This document shows positions 18,858 to 27,084 of a DNA stretch of 64,000 bases, in pieces. The notes under the pieces are model-generated. The model was not told where the DNA came from and did not search any database. It saw nothing but the letters and a program-made list of their open reading frames with translations. Origin of the DNA: an uncultured Aquimarina sp. GTDB taxonomy: Bacteria; Bacteroidota; Bacteroidia; Flavobacteriales; Flavobacteriaceae. Each line of letters opens with the position of its first letter. Within the stretch, counting starts at the first letter, position 1. Both the position numbers and the translations under genes were made by a program. The stretch is taken from NCBI GenBank assembly GCA_947496555.1, contig CANMDH010000008.1, positions 62,001 to 126,000 on the forward strand, written 5' to 3'.

Positions 18858-19496
18858 ATGCAAGCTGAAGAAAAGGAGATTTCATATCAGGCAACTAACA
18901 CCTACTCTACTTTAAATACACTAACCTCTAAAACTAAAAACGTATGGTTGGTTTTTCATGGAATTGGGTATTTAAGCAGGTATTTTATAAAGTTGTTTGA
19001 AAGTCTGAATAATGAAGAAAATTACTTTATTGCACCACAAGCACCTTCAAAGTATTATAAAGGAAATGATTATAGAAGAGTAGGCTCTAGTTGGTTAACC
19101 AAAGAAAATACCCAAGCCGAAACAAAAAATGTACTACGATATGTTGATGCTATTATCGAAGCAGAAAGTATTCCACATCAACTAAACTTCATTATTTTAG
19201 GATATTCTCAAGGAGTTAGTATCGCTACGCGATGGATTTCAAGCCGAAAAATCAATTGTAATTCTTTGATAATGGTATCTGGTGGTTTTCCCAAAGAATT
19301 AAATAAAGAAGACTTTACATTCTTAGCCAAGGAAACAAAAATCATACATATTGTTGGCAAAAAAGACCCATATCTTCAAATAGATAAAGTACGCATAGAA
19401 AAGGAACGTCTGCAAAAAATATTGCCTCTAATAGATTTCAGAACACATACAGGTGGCCATGAATTGAATATTGAATCACTGCAAGAAATTATTTAG
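18858..19496 (+). CDS. Alpha/beta hydrolase, phospholipase/carboxylesterase-like (third of three)
   Basis: 212 residues from the ATG at 18858 (MQAEEKEISYQ); an in-frame TTG at 18837 would add seven residues. Short esterase of the YpfH/carboxylesterase type: VWLVFHGIGYLSRYFI, FIAPQAPSKYYKG, nucleophile elbow ILGYSQGVS near residue 120, VGKKDPYL (acid) and THTGGHELN (histidine). Last gene of the TetR-hydrolase set; it ends 16 bp before the end of the convergent DUF2071 gene. Three different hydrolases under one TetR regulator suggests stepwise breakdown of, or defence against, an ester-containing compound (inference). Confidence 0.8.
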   Translation: MQAEEKEISYQATNTYSTLNTLTSKTKNVWLVFHGIGYLSRYFIKLFESLNNEENYFIAPQAPSKYYKGNDYRRVGSSWLTKENTQAETKNVLRYVDAIIEAESIPHQLNFIILGYSQGVSIATRWISSRKINCNSLIMVSGGFPKELNKEDFTFLAKETKIIHIVGKKDPYLQIDKVRIEKERLQKILPLIDFRTHTGGHELNIESLQEII

Positions 19497-19512
19497 CGAT
19501 CTATATCCCAAA

Positions 19513-20280
19513 CTACACCATTTTTAACCAATTTTTTTCAAGCAAACCTCGATACGTCCATTTATACATTGAACCCGTCGCTTTTACCGCACTATCGTAG
19601 ATCATATCAGTGTCTCTCCAATTTTCCTGCAACCAACTAAACTCGATTCTAGCATCAAGAGCTTCATAAGTTACGTCTTCTTTTACAAGGTCTACTGAAG
19701 CTAAAAAATCTTTTTTGGAAGACGGTGTATAACTAGAAACTCCTGCTTTTATAAAAGCCGCAAACTCATCAACATTATCAAAAACTTCAGAGTTTAATGT
19801 AAATTTATCCTGGGCTAGTTTGGCTTCTGCCGAAAAATAATGCTGGCCATCCATAAAACTAAACTGTGTATGTATGGCCCCTCTTACCTTATCATGCCCA
19901 ACTGCGGCATGTATTCGAGGTACTTTATCCCTAAAAATCATTGGAGCCAAAAACTGAATTATTCTCAAGTTTGAATTTCTGTCTGTAATCCATACTTAAG
20001 GTTCTGGTTTACCTCCAGAATAATCAAAAATCCCTGCTCTATAGGCACATGACAATGTTTTAAATCGTATGATGGGCGGCAACGGAGCCAACATTATTTT
20101 ATCCAAATTCAATATACAAAACGACATCACGCTCCACCCATTTATCACTTGTGGTTTAAGATAGTCACTGGGCAAGTGCTTTTGTAGTGTTTCAGGTTTC
20201 ATCCTGAAATTAAATATATAACGTTCAACCATTTTAGCTTTGATCGAACGTGGAATATAAAAGCGTCTCTTTCTTTTCAT
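19513..20280 (-). pseudogene. DUF2071-family gene interrupted by one in-frame stop codon
   Basis: Two pieces lie in the same frame, 20280-19996 (94 codons, ending GGKPEP) and then TAA at 19998-19996, followed without frame change by VWITDRNSN and LRIIQFLAPMIFRDKVPRI down to 19513. Together they make about 255 residues, a sensible full-length DUF2071/YqjF-like protein, and the join falls in a conserved region where relatives read roughly EPSVYVxxRNTN. The stop could be a single C-to-A change in a serine TCA codon. Either a young pseudogene, a stop that is read through, or a sequencing error. It follows the NTF2-like and DinB genes on the same strand. Confidence 0.75.
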
Positions 20281-20373
20281 CTACTCTTGTGTTTAGGTAC
20301 GTATAAAACTACCTAATTAACACCATAGACTCAAGAGGTAAAAAGCTATAATACAAAGGGTTAATACACCTTT

Positions 20374-20745
20374 CTATATGTTTTTAATAGCAACCCGACT
20401 ATGAACAGTATCGTAAATAATTGTGAGTTTTTTAATCTTATTTTCAAGATTAAGTTCGATAATATCTACTACCTTGAAAGTAACTTCTTTTCCATTTTTT
20501 AACTGCCAGTGATAATCAAAAAGCAAAGACATTCGATTGGAATCTTTTTCAAAAAACAAACCATCATATATTAATTTGGAAGTATTTGTGTCCCCGGCCA
20601 AAGTTTCATAAAATTTTTTAGCAGGCAATGTTCCGTACAAAGGAGAAATAACAATTCCTTCGTCAGCAAACAGATTTGTTACTTGCTCCATTTCACCTTT
20701 TTCCAGGTAAAATAAATAATTTTGGGCTACTTCCTCTTTGGTCAT
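20374..20745 (-). CDS. NTF2-like / SnoaL-like protein
   Basis: 123 residues of the NTF2-like cone fold: an N-terminal helix pair (EVAQNYLFYLEKGEMEQVTNLF) followed by beta strands in the family pattern (EGIVISPLYG, FEKDSNRMSLLFDYHW, VTFKVVDIIELN, KIKKLTIIYDT). Such proteins are small-molecule binding or isomerase-like pockets; this one lacks catalytic residues I can assign. It starts 1 bp after the DinB stop and is followed by the broken DUF2071 gene, so the three genes form an operon. Function unknown. Confidence 0.7.
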   Translation of the reverse strand: MTKEEVAQNYLFYLEKGEMEQVTNLFADEGIVISPLYGTLPAKKFYETLAGDTNTSKLIYDGLFFEKDSNRMSLLFDYHWQLKNGKEVTFKVVDIIELNLENKIKKLTIIYDTVHSRVAIKNI

Positions 20746-20746
20746 T

Positions 20747-21259
20747 TTACAAATAACGTTCTTTAATGACCTCGAGGTGGTGTTTTTGGTGACCGGCTAA
20801 TATATAACCAACAGCTCTAGCGCTCATAGGGCTACCACTCGCCTTTCCTATCCTAAGCAACATCTCATCAGTAAAACTTTTAAAAAGTGTAATTGAGGCA
20901 TTACGAACAGCTTCGAAATCGGCTAATAATTCTTCTTTACTATAATTATTTGCATTCGAATTTGGCACGTACTCATCTTGTTCGAACCCCATAAGAGGTG
21001 TTTCATCATTTCTTGCGAACCGCAATGCGCGATACGCAAATACCCGTTCGGCATCTATTAAATGTTGTAGTACTTCTGCAATCGTCCATTTTCCAATACC
21101 ATAAGCATAGGTAAGTTTTTCCTCGGGAATTGAGTTTACAAAATCTGTGAACTCCTTTTTACCGTCCCTTAATCCCACTACAATATTCGGGTTTTTTGCC
21201 TTAGAAATATAGGCCCCGTAATAGGGATGAAATTCTCCTTCATTTAATTGAGTAAGCAT
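20747..21259 (-). CDS. DinB-family four-helix metal-binding protein
   Basis: 170 residues from the ATG at 21259 (MLTQLNEGEFHPYYGAYI); the longer frame from 21319 adds 20 residues unlike the family. A DinB/YfiT-like four-helix bundle with the three expected metal ligands: histidine in WTIAEVLQHLIDAERV and the pair in AGHQKHHLEVI at the C-terminus. Members often act as thiol transferases (for example with bacillithiol) or have unknown roles. First gene of a three-gene minus-strand operon. Confidence 0.82.
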   Translation of the reverse strand: MLTQLNEGEFHPYYGAYISKAKNPNIVVGLRDGKKEFTDFVNSIPEEKLTYAYGIGKWTIAEVLQHLIDAERVFAYRALRFARNDETPLMGFEQDEYVPNSNANNYSKEELLADFEAVRNASITLFKSFTDEMLLRIGKASGSPMSARAVGYILAGHQKHHLEVIKERYL

Positions 21260-21339
21260 AACATTAGTATTTAAAAAATGAGGTGGAAATTTAGTAATTC
21301 CCACCTCATTAATTAACACTCTTAACAGGACTTTATAAA

Positions 21340-23925
21340 TTAAGCCGAATTACGACTAGCATTTATATTTCCGAATAATGATCGGGTCACCATTTTCTCA
21401 TAAATATCTAAGTATTCGGTATTCTTACTTTTCGAACGTTGAATTTCCTGAATTTTCTTCAATGCATATTGCTGAATAGTAAGAAGTGGCAAAACAATAT
21501 TTTCTCTAATATCAATCGAAGCTTTTCCTGCTGGTTCATTCTGCATTAATTCGGTATAACCAGTTAATTTAAAAAGTAGGCTTTTGGTTAATACAAATTC
21601 ATCATAAATAATATCCCAAAACGCTCCGTATTCCTCATCCTCTTTCATATAAGCGGTCAATTCAAAAAATGATTTGGTAAGACTCATCATACTATTAGCT
21701 ATCAAAGTTCTAAAGAATGCAGAACCTTTATATAACAAAATAACTTTATCAAACTCTCCACGGTCTTCAAAAGATTTTAACGCGGTTCCCACACCATAAA
21801 AACCTGGTACATTTTGTTTTAACTGACTCCAGCTACCAACAAAAGGTATTGCTCGTAAATCGCCAAAATCCAGTGTAGCACTTTTACTTCTTTTTGAAGG
21901 ACGACTACCAATATTTGCCTTTCCGTAGTATTTCAGCGTACTCATATTTTCTAAATACGGAAGAAATTTAGGATGACTCTTAAAATCAACATAGGTTTTA
22001 TAGCTTATATCGGCCAGTTCCTGCATTGTCTGTTTATTTTCTGGTGAAAACAAATTAGCTTCATTGCTGGTTAATTGATTCTCGACTCCAGCTCCCAAAA
22101 GTTGTTCAAGGTTATATTGACAAGAATCAAGGGTTCCAAAATTTGAGCTTATAGTTTGCCCTTGCACAGTAAGTTGAATTTCCTCATTTCCAACGGTTGG
22201 CCCCAAAGAAGCGTAGAATTGATTTGTATTTCCTCCTCCTCTGGCCGGTGGTCCTCCACGACCATCAAAGAACACGACTTTTACATCGTACTTTCTAGAA
22301 ATTTCTGTCAGCGCCTCTTTCGCCTTAAATATCCCCCAGTTCGCCATCAAATATCCACCATCCTTGGTACCATCAGAGAATCCAAGCATAATAGTTTGCT
22401 TCATTCCCCTGCGTTTTAAATGCTCCATATACACCGGGTTACTATAAAGAGATTCCATCACCTGATGAGAAACTTGTAAATCCGGTACTGTTTCGAACAA
22501 TGGAATCACATCCACCGTTGGAAGCTCCCAGTCACAAAGCCTAATCATGGCAAAAGTTTCCATGACATTGAGTTCATTCCCATTATTACTAATGATATAT
22601 CTATTGGACGCTCGTTCACCATTATTTTCCTGAATGGTTTTTATAGCATAGATTGATTCTAAAGTTGAACGTGTGATATCCTCTTCAAAAACTGAAGGAT
22701 CAAGTTTTCCAGAAACCTTAGAAAGCACTTCAATTTGCTCGTTTTCAGAAAGGGTTTTATAATTATTCGGAAAAATTCCTAAATCTAACTCATTAGTTGT
22801 CTCTACTATATCGGTCAATACTTTGTGATGTATTCGAGAATCTTGTCGAATATCAAGTGTAGCGAAGTGGAATCCAAAAATCTTTACCTTATTAATTAAA
22901 TCTTGTAGCTCTTCTAGAAATAGTGATTGATGCTCATTGATCAATTCTTCCCTAATTTCTAACAAGCCATTCATCAATGTTTCAAGAGACAAGGGCTCTG
23001 CTGTTTTGGCGTAGTAAAAGTTATCGTACAAAGCGGTTTCTAAAACAGCAATTTTATCCTGAAGGTTACCAAAAGTAATTCTTCGTTTTAAATCTCGTAT
23101 ATCACGATAATAATTGATCAAAATTGTTTTTCGAAGTCTTTTTGCAACTTTTAAAGTGGTTTCGGTAGTAACAAAAGGATTTCCATCTCTATCACCACCA
23201 GGCCAGAACCCAAGATTGATCAAATCATTTTGCAGATCTTCTCCTTCGAATATATTTTGCTGTATATAATTATAGATTTTACTTGCTGATTGATAAAACA
23301 CATTCTCTAAATACCAAATTAAACTAACGGCCTCATCATAAGGAGTTGGTTTTTCTTTTTTAAAAAAAGCAGTTTTACCAAGTTGCGCTAATAATTTTTT
23401 AATCTCTGGCAGATTGTCTTCTCGTATGGCATCATCCAAATCATGAATAATACCAAGCACAGTACCAGGATAAAACTGAGTTGGATGTGCAGTCAAAGTT
23501 GGTCTTATCTTGAAACGTCTTAAATACTCTTTAAGCTCTTCAAGTTGTCCTTTCGCCTTTGCTTCTTCTTTAATACTTCTTAAAGTTCCTCGTCCATCCA
23601 TATTATTTACCACTGGAAAAGCAGCATCCTCTATGGCATCAAACAATACAACTTGTCGTTCGATATATTGAATAAACCTAAACAAAAGATCATGACGTTC
23701 TTTTTGTGAAGGTTTATCTTGATATAAGGTGAAGAAACTCTCAACAATCTCTGTCGGGTTTTTATGTTGGTCATAGCCTTTTTCACATATTTCTTTAAAC
23801 AGTGGTAATAACACCCCGGTATTGGTTACCGTATCAAAAGGTAACGTAATTAATATGCTATTATAAATCTGGTATTTTGCCAGAACATTTTCATTAAAAC
23901 GATCAATTTTTGGTTTTCTAGCCAT
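21340..23925 (-). CDS. ppc: Phosphoenolpyruvate carboxylase
   Basis: 861 residues. PEP carboxylase adds bicarbonate to phosphoenolpyruvate to make oxaloacetate, refilling the TCA cycle. Signatures: the catalytic histidine in RPTLTAHPTQF near residue 140, FWPGGDRDGNPFV near residue 240, the second PEPC motif MLGFSDGTKDGGYLMANW near 525 and the glycine loop FFDGRGGPPARGGG near 558. The C-terminus reads INASRNSA rather than the usual QNTG; the family's last residues take part in activity and inhibitor response, so allosteric control may differ. Single gene, cytosolic. Confidence 0.96.
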   Translation of the reverse strand: MARKPKIDRFNENVLAKYQIYNSILITLPFDTVTNTGVLLPLFKEICEKGYDQHKNPTEIVESFFTLYQDKPSQKERHDLLFRFIQYIERQVVLFDAIEDAAFPVVNNMDGRGTLRSIKEEAKAKGQLEELKEYLRRFKIRPTLTAHPTQFYPGTVLGIIHDLDDAIREDNLPEIKKLLAQLGKTAFFKKEKPTPYDEAVSLIWYLENVFYQSASKIYNYIQQNIFEGEDLQNDLINLGFWPGGDRDGNPFVTTETTLKVAKRLRKTILINYYRDIRDLKRRITFGNLQDKIAVLETALYDNFYYAKTAEPLSLETLMNGLLEIREELINEHQSLFLEELQDLINKVKIFGFHFATLDIRQDSRIHHKVLTDIVETTNELDLGIFPNNYKTLSENEQIEVLSKVSGKLDPSVFEEDITRSTLESIYAIKTIQENNGERASNRYIISNNGNELNVMETFAMIRLCDWELPTVDVIPLFETVPDLQVSHQVMESLYSNPVYMEHLKRRGMKQTIMLGFSDGTKDGGYLMANWGIFKAKEALTEISRKYDVKVVFFDGRGGPPARGGGNTNQFYASLGPTVGNEEIQLTVQGQTISSNFGTLDSCQYNLEQLLGAGVENQLTSNEANLFSPENKQTMQELADISYKTYVDFKSHPKFLPYLENMSTLKYYGKANIGSRPSKRSKSATLDFGDLRAIPFVGSWSQLKQNVPGFYGVGTALKSFEDRGEFDKVILLYKGSAFFRTLIANSMMSLTKSFFELTAYMKEDEEYGAFWDIIYDEFVLTKSLLFKLTGYTELMQNEPAGKASIDIRENIVLPLLTIQQYALKKIQEIQRSKSKNTEYLDIYEKMVTRSLFGNINASRNSA

Positions 23926-24016
23926 TGTGTGGTGATAATTGTGGTTTAGTGGTTAAAAAAGCCTCTTCTGGTTTTGAAGAGTTCAATTTTATAATAATAA
24001 TCTGATAAGTTTTATA

Positions 24017-24047
24017 TAAAAAGCCCTTTAAGAAATCTTAAAGGGCT
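24017..24047 (-). terminator. Rho-independent terminator after the Lrp-type gene
   Basis: A 12-bp perfect stem (24022-24033 with 24036-24047, AGCCCTTTAAGA and its complement) around a 2-base gap. On the minus strand it is followed by five T. It ends 28 bases below the regulator's stop. Confidence 0.75.
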
Positions 24048-24074
24048 CTACTATATATTGAGAAAAGAAACCCT

Positions 24075-24554
24075 TTATAGTTCCTGAAAAATAGAATGCA
24101 TCAAGCGTTTCTTATCATTAATACTCTCTTCTAAAGAAATCATGGTTTCTGTACGATAAACTCCATCGATATCATCAAGTTGAAAAATTATGTCTTTTGC
24201 ATGATTGGTATCCTTTGCTCTTACCTTACAAAAAATATTAAATTTCCCAGTTGTAATATGTGCAACAGTCACAAATGGTATTTCATTAATTCTTTGTAAA
24301 ACAAATTTTGTTTGCGAAGTATTTTGAAGATATATACCTACATAAGCAATAAAAGAGTATCCCAATTTTTTATAATCCAATGTAAGTGAAGAACCTTCAA
24401 TTATTCCGGCCTCTTCCATTTTTTTTACACGTACATGAACAGTACCCGCAGAAATTAATAGTTTTTTTGCAATATCCGTAAACGGCGTACGGGTATTTTC
24501 AATCAACATATCCAAAATTTGGTGGTCAACTTCGTCTAATTTAAACTTTGCCAT
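24075..24554 (-). CDS. Lrp/AsnC-family transcriptional regulator
   Basis: 159 residues: an N-terminal helix-turn-helix (KLDEVDHQILDMLIENTRTP then FTDIAKKLLISAGTVHVRVKKMEEAGII) and a C-terminal RAM ligand domain (AYVGIYLQNTS...VAHITTGKFNIFCKVRAKD...DDIDGVYRTETMISLE). Members sense amino acids and act as octamers or dimers. It is flanked by PEP carboxylase and an M14 carboxypeptidase on the same strand, but its own terminator and a TATTTTTG box (24592-24599, minus strand) argue for separate expression. Confidence 0.9.
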   Translation of the reverse strand: MAKFKLDEVDHQILDMLIENTRTPFTDIAKKLLISAGTVHVRVKKMEEAGIIEGSSLTLDYKKLGYSFIAYVGIYLQNTSQTKFVLQRINEIPFVTVAHITTGKFNIFCKVRAKDTNHAKDIIFQLDDIDGVYRTETMISLEESINDKKRLMHSIFQEL

Positions 24555-24591
24555 AGTAATTCGTATTATTTTTTCCCGATTATTTACATTG

Positions 24592-24599
24592 CAAAAATA
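24592..24599 (-). promoter_or_regulatory. Putative -7 box of the Lrp-type gene
   Basis: The minus strand reads TATTTTTG, a TAnnTTTG match, 37 bases before the start codon. No -33 match at the standard distance. Confidence 0.35.
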
Positions 24600-24630
24600 A
24601 CAGAAAAATACAGTTTCTACACATTTTATT

Positions 24631-25788
24631 TCATGTTTTTACCTGTTCTATTGAGAATAATTCAGAATCAAGGCGAAATTTTAACAACTCGACCTCTGGA
24701 ACTATCTCTACTGTAACGATTTCGTTGCGTATAGTCCTTTTTTTACCAATAATTTCTCTATGTCCATAAAATTTTTGCAAATTGTCAATTTTAACAATTT
24801 TTGGTACGAATTTCACATCATTTTTAGCCAATTCTTCCGTATACTGCACAGCGATATCGACATTTTTTCCGTCTAAAACAACATCTCTAATAATGATATC
24901 ATAAAAACATTTTCCATTCTCTGGGATTAAAAAGTAATCTTGGTAGCCCGCTCCCGTGACATCATTCTGGGCTATATATTGAATTGAAGTAATTAATGAA
25001 TAAAAAATATACTCTCGGGTGATTTCACGATTATAATCCTTCGGATAATGCCCTGCTTCAAACAAAATCGTAGGAATACCTATATGCACAAGAGTGTCGC
25101 CAACACAATTGATATTAAAACCATCATCATATCGTCCCACCTGACCAGGAATACATTGTTGAAGCACCGTATTCATTCTGGCAATAATCTCCATAGCAAT
25201 CTTACGACTAACGGTTATCGATCGTTCCTCGTCACCTGCTGGGGACAAAAATGATATGGTAGCTGGTTTATTTGTATCTCCAGCACTAAAAATGGTGCGT
25301 TGCCCATGTAAATTGAACCCATAATCAGGTTTTATCTTATAGATAAGTTCATGCAGAACGTTACTTTCTCTTTGCGTAAGGTTTTGAGCATCTCGATTAA
25401 GATCAACTTTATTATAATTAAGCCTTGTATAGGCTTTGGCACCATCTGGACTAAGAATAGGAACAATAAACAGCGTACATTCTTTTAAAATACTTTTTGC
25501 AAGATCATTATCAGGATCCTTAAGGAGATTTAATAAATCAAACACTGCCTTGGTAGTGGTACTTTCATTACCATGCATCTGAGACCAAAACAGAAGTTTT
25601 TTGGATCCCGAGCCTAATGTTATCAAATGTATGTCAGCATTGTTTTCGGAAACGCCGATTTGCTTAACATCAATTTTACGGGCCGAAATATTTAAAAGAG
25701 GAGCTATGTGATCTGTATTAATATAACGTCCAGATAAAGAAGACTCTTTATACCTAACAAACCAATTTTGCAATGTAACTAAATCCAT
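24631..25788 (-). CDS. M14-family zinc carboxypeptidase
   Basis: 385 residues from the ATG at 25788 (MDLVTLQNWFVRY). A metallocarboxypeptidase of the M14 fold: zinc ligands in QMHGNEST (His and Glu) and NLHGQRT (His), substrate residues in DLNRDAQ, and the catalytic glutamate in LFEAGHYPKDY near residue 268. No signal peptide, so probably cytoplasmic, acting on peptides or a peptidoglycan-derived amide. The last 100 residues form a small beta-domain of unknown role. It is divergent from the HTH regulator at 26160, and the palindromes nearest its start (25821-25952) make it a likely regulatory target. Confidence 0.85.
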   Translation of the reverse strand: MDLVTLQNWFVRYKESSLSGRYINTDHIAPLLNISARKIDVKQIGVSENNADIHLITLGSGSKKLLFWSQMHGNESTTTKAVFDLLNLLKDPDNDLAKSILKECTLFIVPILSPDGAKAYTRLNYNKVDLNRDAQNLTQRESNVLHELIYKIKPDYGFNLHGQRTIFSAGDTNKPATISFLSPAGDEERSITVSRKIAMEIIARMNTVLQQCIPGQVGRYDDGFNINCVGDTLVHIGIPTILFEAGHYPKDYNREITREYIFYSLITSIQYIAQNDVTGAGYQDYFLIPENGKCFYDIIIRDVVLDGKNVDIAVQYTEELAKNDVKFVPKIVKIDNLQKFYGHREIIGKKRTIRNEIVTVEIVPEVELLKFRLDSELFSIEQVKT

Positions 25789-25820
25789 AAAAAGCATTAA
25801 AAGGTTACGAAATTACGGTA

Positions 25821-26168
25821 GTTTACCGAGGATTCATAGTAAACAAGAAGATTAATTACAAATGTAAACTAAGATCGAATTTACAATTGTAAATCAATCA
25901 AAGTTACAAATGTAAACATACAAAGATCTTCTATTTGTTTACCAATGTAAACAACCTTGAATTAAGGGCAATAAGGTTATTAACAATTTATTTAACTTCT
26001 CAATTAAATTATAATAATACTTTATTAATCAGAGGTTTAATGATTATAACTTGAATTAACAATTTAATACTCGGCACTCCGTGTTTACAAATGTAAACCT
26101 AGTTTTAACACAAAATTGTTTACCTTTGTAACCAACTTACACAACAAAACCCGTTTACAATGGTAAAC
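25821..26168. promoter_or_regulatory. Array of eight GTTTAC-N4-GTAAAC palindromes between M14 gene and HTH regulator
   Basis: Seven copies of a 16-bp palindrome, GTTTACnnnnGTAAAC or close to it: 25854-25869, 25879-25894 (fully symmetric), 25902-25917, 25937-25952, 26083-26098, 26118-26133 and 26153-26168. An eighth pair of half-sites with a 12-base spacer lies at 25821-25844. Centre-to-centre spacing is 25, 23 and 35 in the left group and exactly 35 and 35 in the right group, with 146 bases between groups. The last copy covers the ATG of the regulator and the one before it covers a TACCTTTG -7 box. This looks like the operator set of the adjacent HTH protein. Confidence 0.85.
26121..26128 (+). 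promoter_or_regulatory. -7 box of the HTH regulator inside an operator
   Basis: TACCTTTG matches TAnnTTTG and lies wholly inside the palindrome at 26118-26133, 31 bases before the start codon. Occupation of the palindrome would hide it from sigma factor. There is no clear -33 match. Confidence 0.45.
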
Positions 26169-26639
26169 AGCAAAGATTTTGGAAAAAGAATCCAAAAAAT
26201 CATGGATTATTATGCTGTATCTGCTTCATCCTTTGCAGATTACATGGGAGTAGGACGTTCTTCTATTTCTCATATTCTTTCTGGTAGAAACAAGCCCAGT
26301 CTTGACTTTGTCATGAAAATTATAGAAGCCTATAATGAGGTAGACTTACAATGGTTGTTATATGGCACAGGGTCGTTCCCTAAATCTGAAAATGTTATAG
26401 AAGAAGAAATACTAGTACAGGAAAATCCTGCTACTCCTAAACCAACTTCTACTCCTACCGAGTCCACAGAACAAGATTTGTTCTCTCAATCATCCTCTGC
26501 AGAAAAAGAAACTTTTCGACCTTCTACAGTTAGTTCTGAAGATTTTTCCAGAATAACCTCGGGAAAAAATGAAATAGATCGAATTGTTATTTTTTATGAA
26601 GATGGTACTTTTCATTCCTACCAAATGAAAAAAACTTAA
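26160..26639 (+). CDS. XRE/Cro-CI-type helix-turn-helix regulator
   Basis: 159 residues. The N-terminal HTH (about 5-65: FGKRIQKIMDYYAVSASSFA then DYMGVGRSSISHILSGRNKPSLDFVMKI) is of the XRE type and continues into the EVDLQWLLYGTG motif common in flavobacterial members. A Pro/Thr/Ser-rich linker (about 80-120) leads to a short C-terminal strand segment (DRIVIFYEDGTFHSYQMKK). No peptidase or sensor domain is seen. It probably binds the array of 16-bp palindromes in its own promoter and so represses itself and perhaps the divergent carboxypeptidase. ATG overlaps the last palindrome. Confidence 0.85.
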   Translation: MVNSKDFGKRIQKIMDYYAVSASSFADYMGVGRSSISHILSGRNKPSLDFVMKIIEAYNEVDLQWLLYGTGSFPKSENVIEEEILVQENPATPKPTSTPTESTEQDLFSQSSSAEKETFRPSTVSSEDFSRITSGKNEIDRIVIFYEDGTFHSYQMKKT

Positions 26640-26709
26640 CAACTTTTTGGGAAGTCTCTATCAACTTTCTGGAAATAAATTTATTTTCGCCTTCCAGTTA
26701 AACTATTAT

Positions 26710-27084
26710 ATGGCCCGGATTACTTTTTCATTCTTCATTTTTATAGCCTTTGCTGGTTGTGATCTACCAGAACGCAATTGTGCTGATTTTCATACCGGAA
26801 CTTTTGAATTCAAAACTTTTCTAAACGGAGAATTAGCTAAAACCACCTTTATACGTAATGACTCTATAGAAATTGATTATTTCCAGGGAAAAAGTGACAC
26901 CTCCTCCGTTCGTTGGATTAACGAATGTGAATATATCGTCCAGAAATTACATCCAAAGAGCATGGCAGAGGAAAAAGCAATTCATATGAAAATCTTAACT
27001 ACAGATAAAAACACCTACACTTTTGAATATGCTTTGGTAGGTGCTTCTAATAAACAACGTGGAACCGCAAAAAAAGTAAAATAA
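26710..27084 (+). CDS. Small lipoprotein of unknown function
   Basis: 124 residues from the ATG at 26710 (MARITFSFFIFIAFAGCDLPERN), preferred over 26647 because it starts directly at a lipoprotein signal with lipobox FAGC. The mature part reads CADFHTGTFEFKTFLNGE, SVRWINECEYIVQKLHPKS and MKILTTDKNTYTFEYALVG, a conserved Bacteroidota lipoprotein family that I recall carrying the label DNA topoisomerase IV in some databases; it has no topoisomerase feature and that name should not be copied. Its TAA overlaps the terC ATG (TAATG), so the two are translationally coupled. Confidence 0.75.
   Translation: MARITFSFFIFIAFAGCDLPERNCADFHTGTFEFKTFLNGELAKTTFIRNDSIEIDYFQGKSDTSSVRWINECEYIVQKLHPKSMAEEKAIHMKILTTDKNTYTFEYALVGASNKQRGTAKKVK

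Noticed and set aside
19513-19968. Separate gene starting at a TTG
   Set aside because: It continues in the same frame as the upstream piece across a single TAA, and the nine codons between stop and TTG match the DUF2071 family; it is half of one gene.
25821-26168. Regularly spaced repeats that could suggest a CRISPR array
   Set aside because: The unit is a 16-bp palindrome with uneven gaps (23-146 bases), spans a promoter and start codon, and has no cas genes nearby; operator sites fit better.
26647-27084. Name DNA topoisomerase IV for the small lipoprotein
   Set aside because: The protein is a 124-residue lipoprotein with no topoisomerase motif; the real parC and parE are at 32476-37080.
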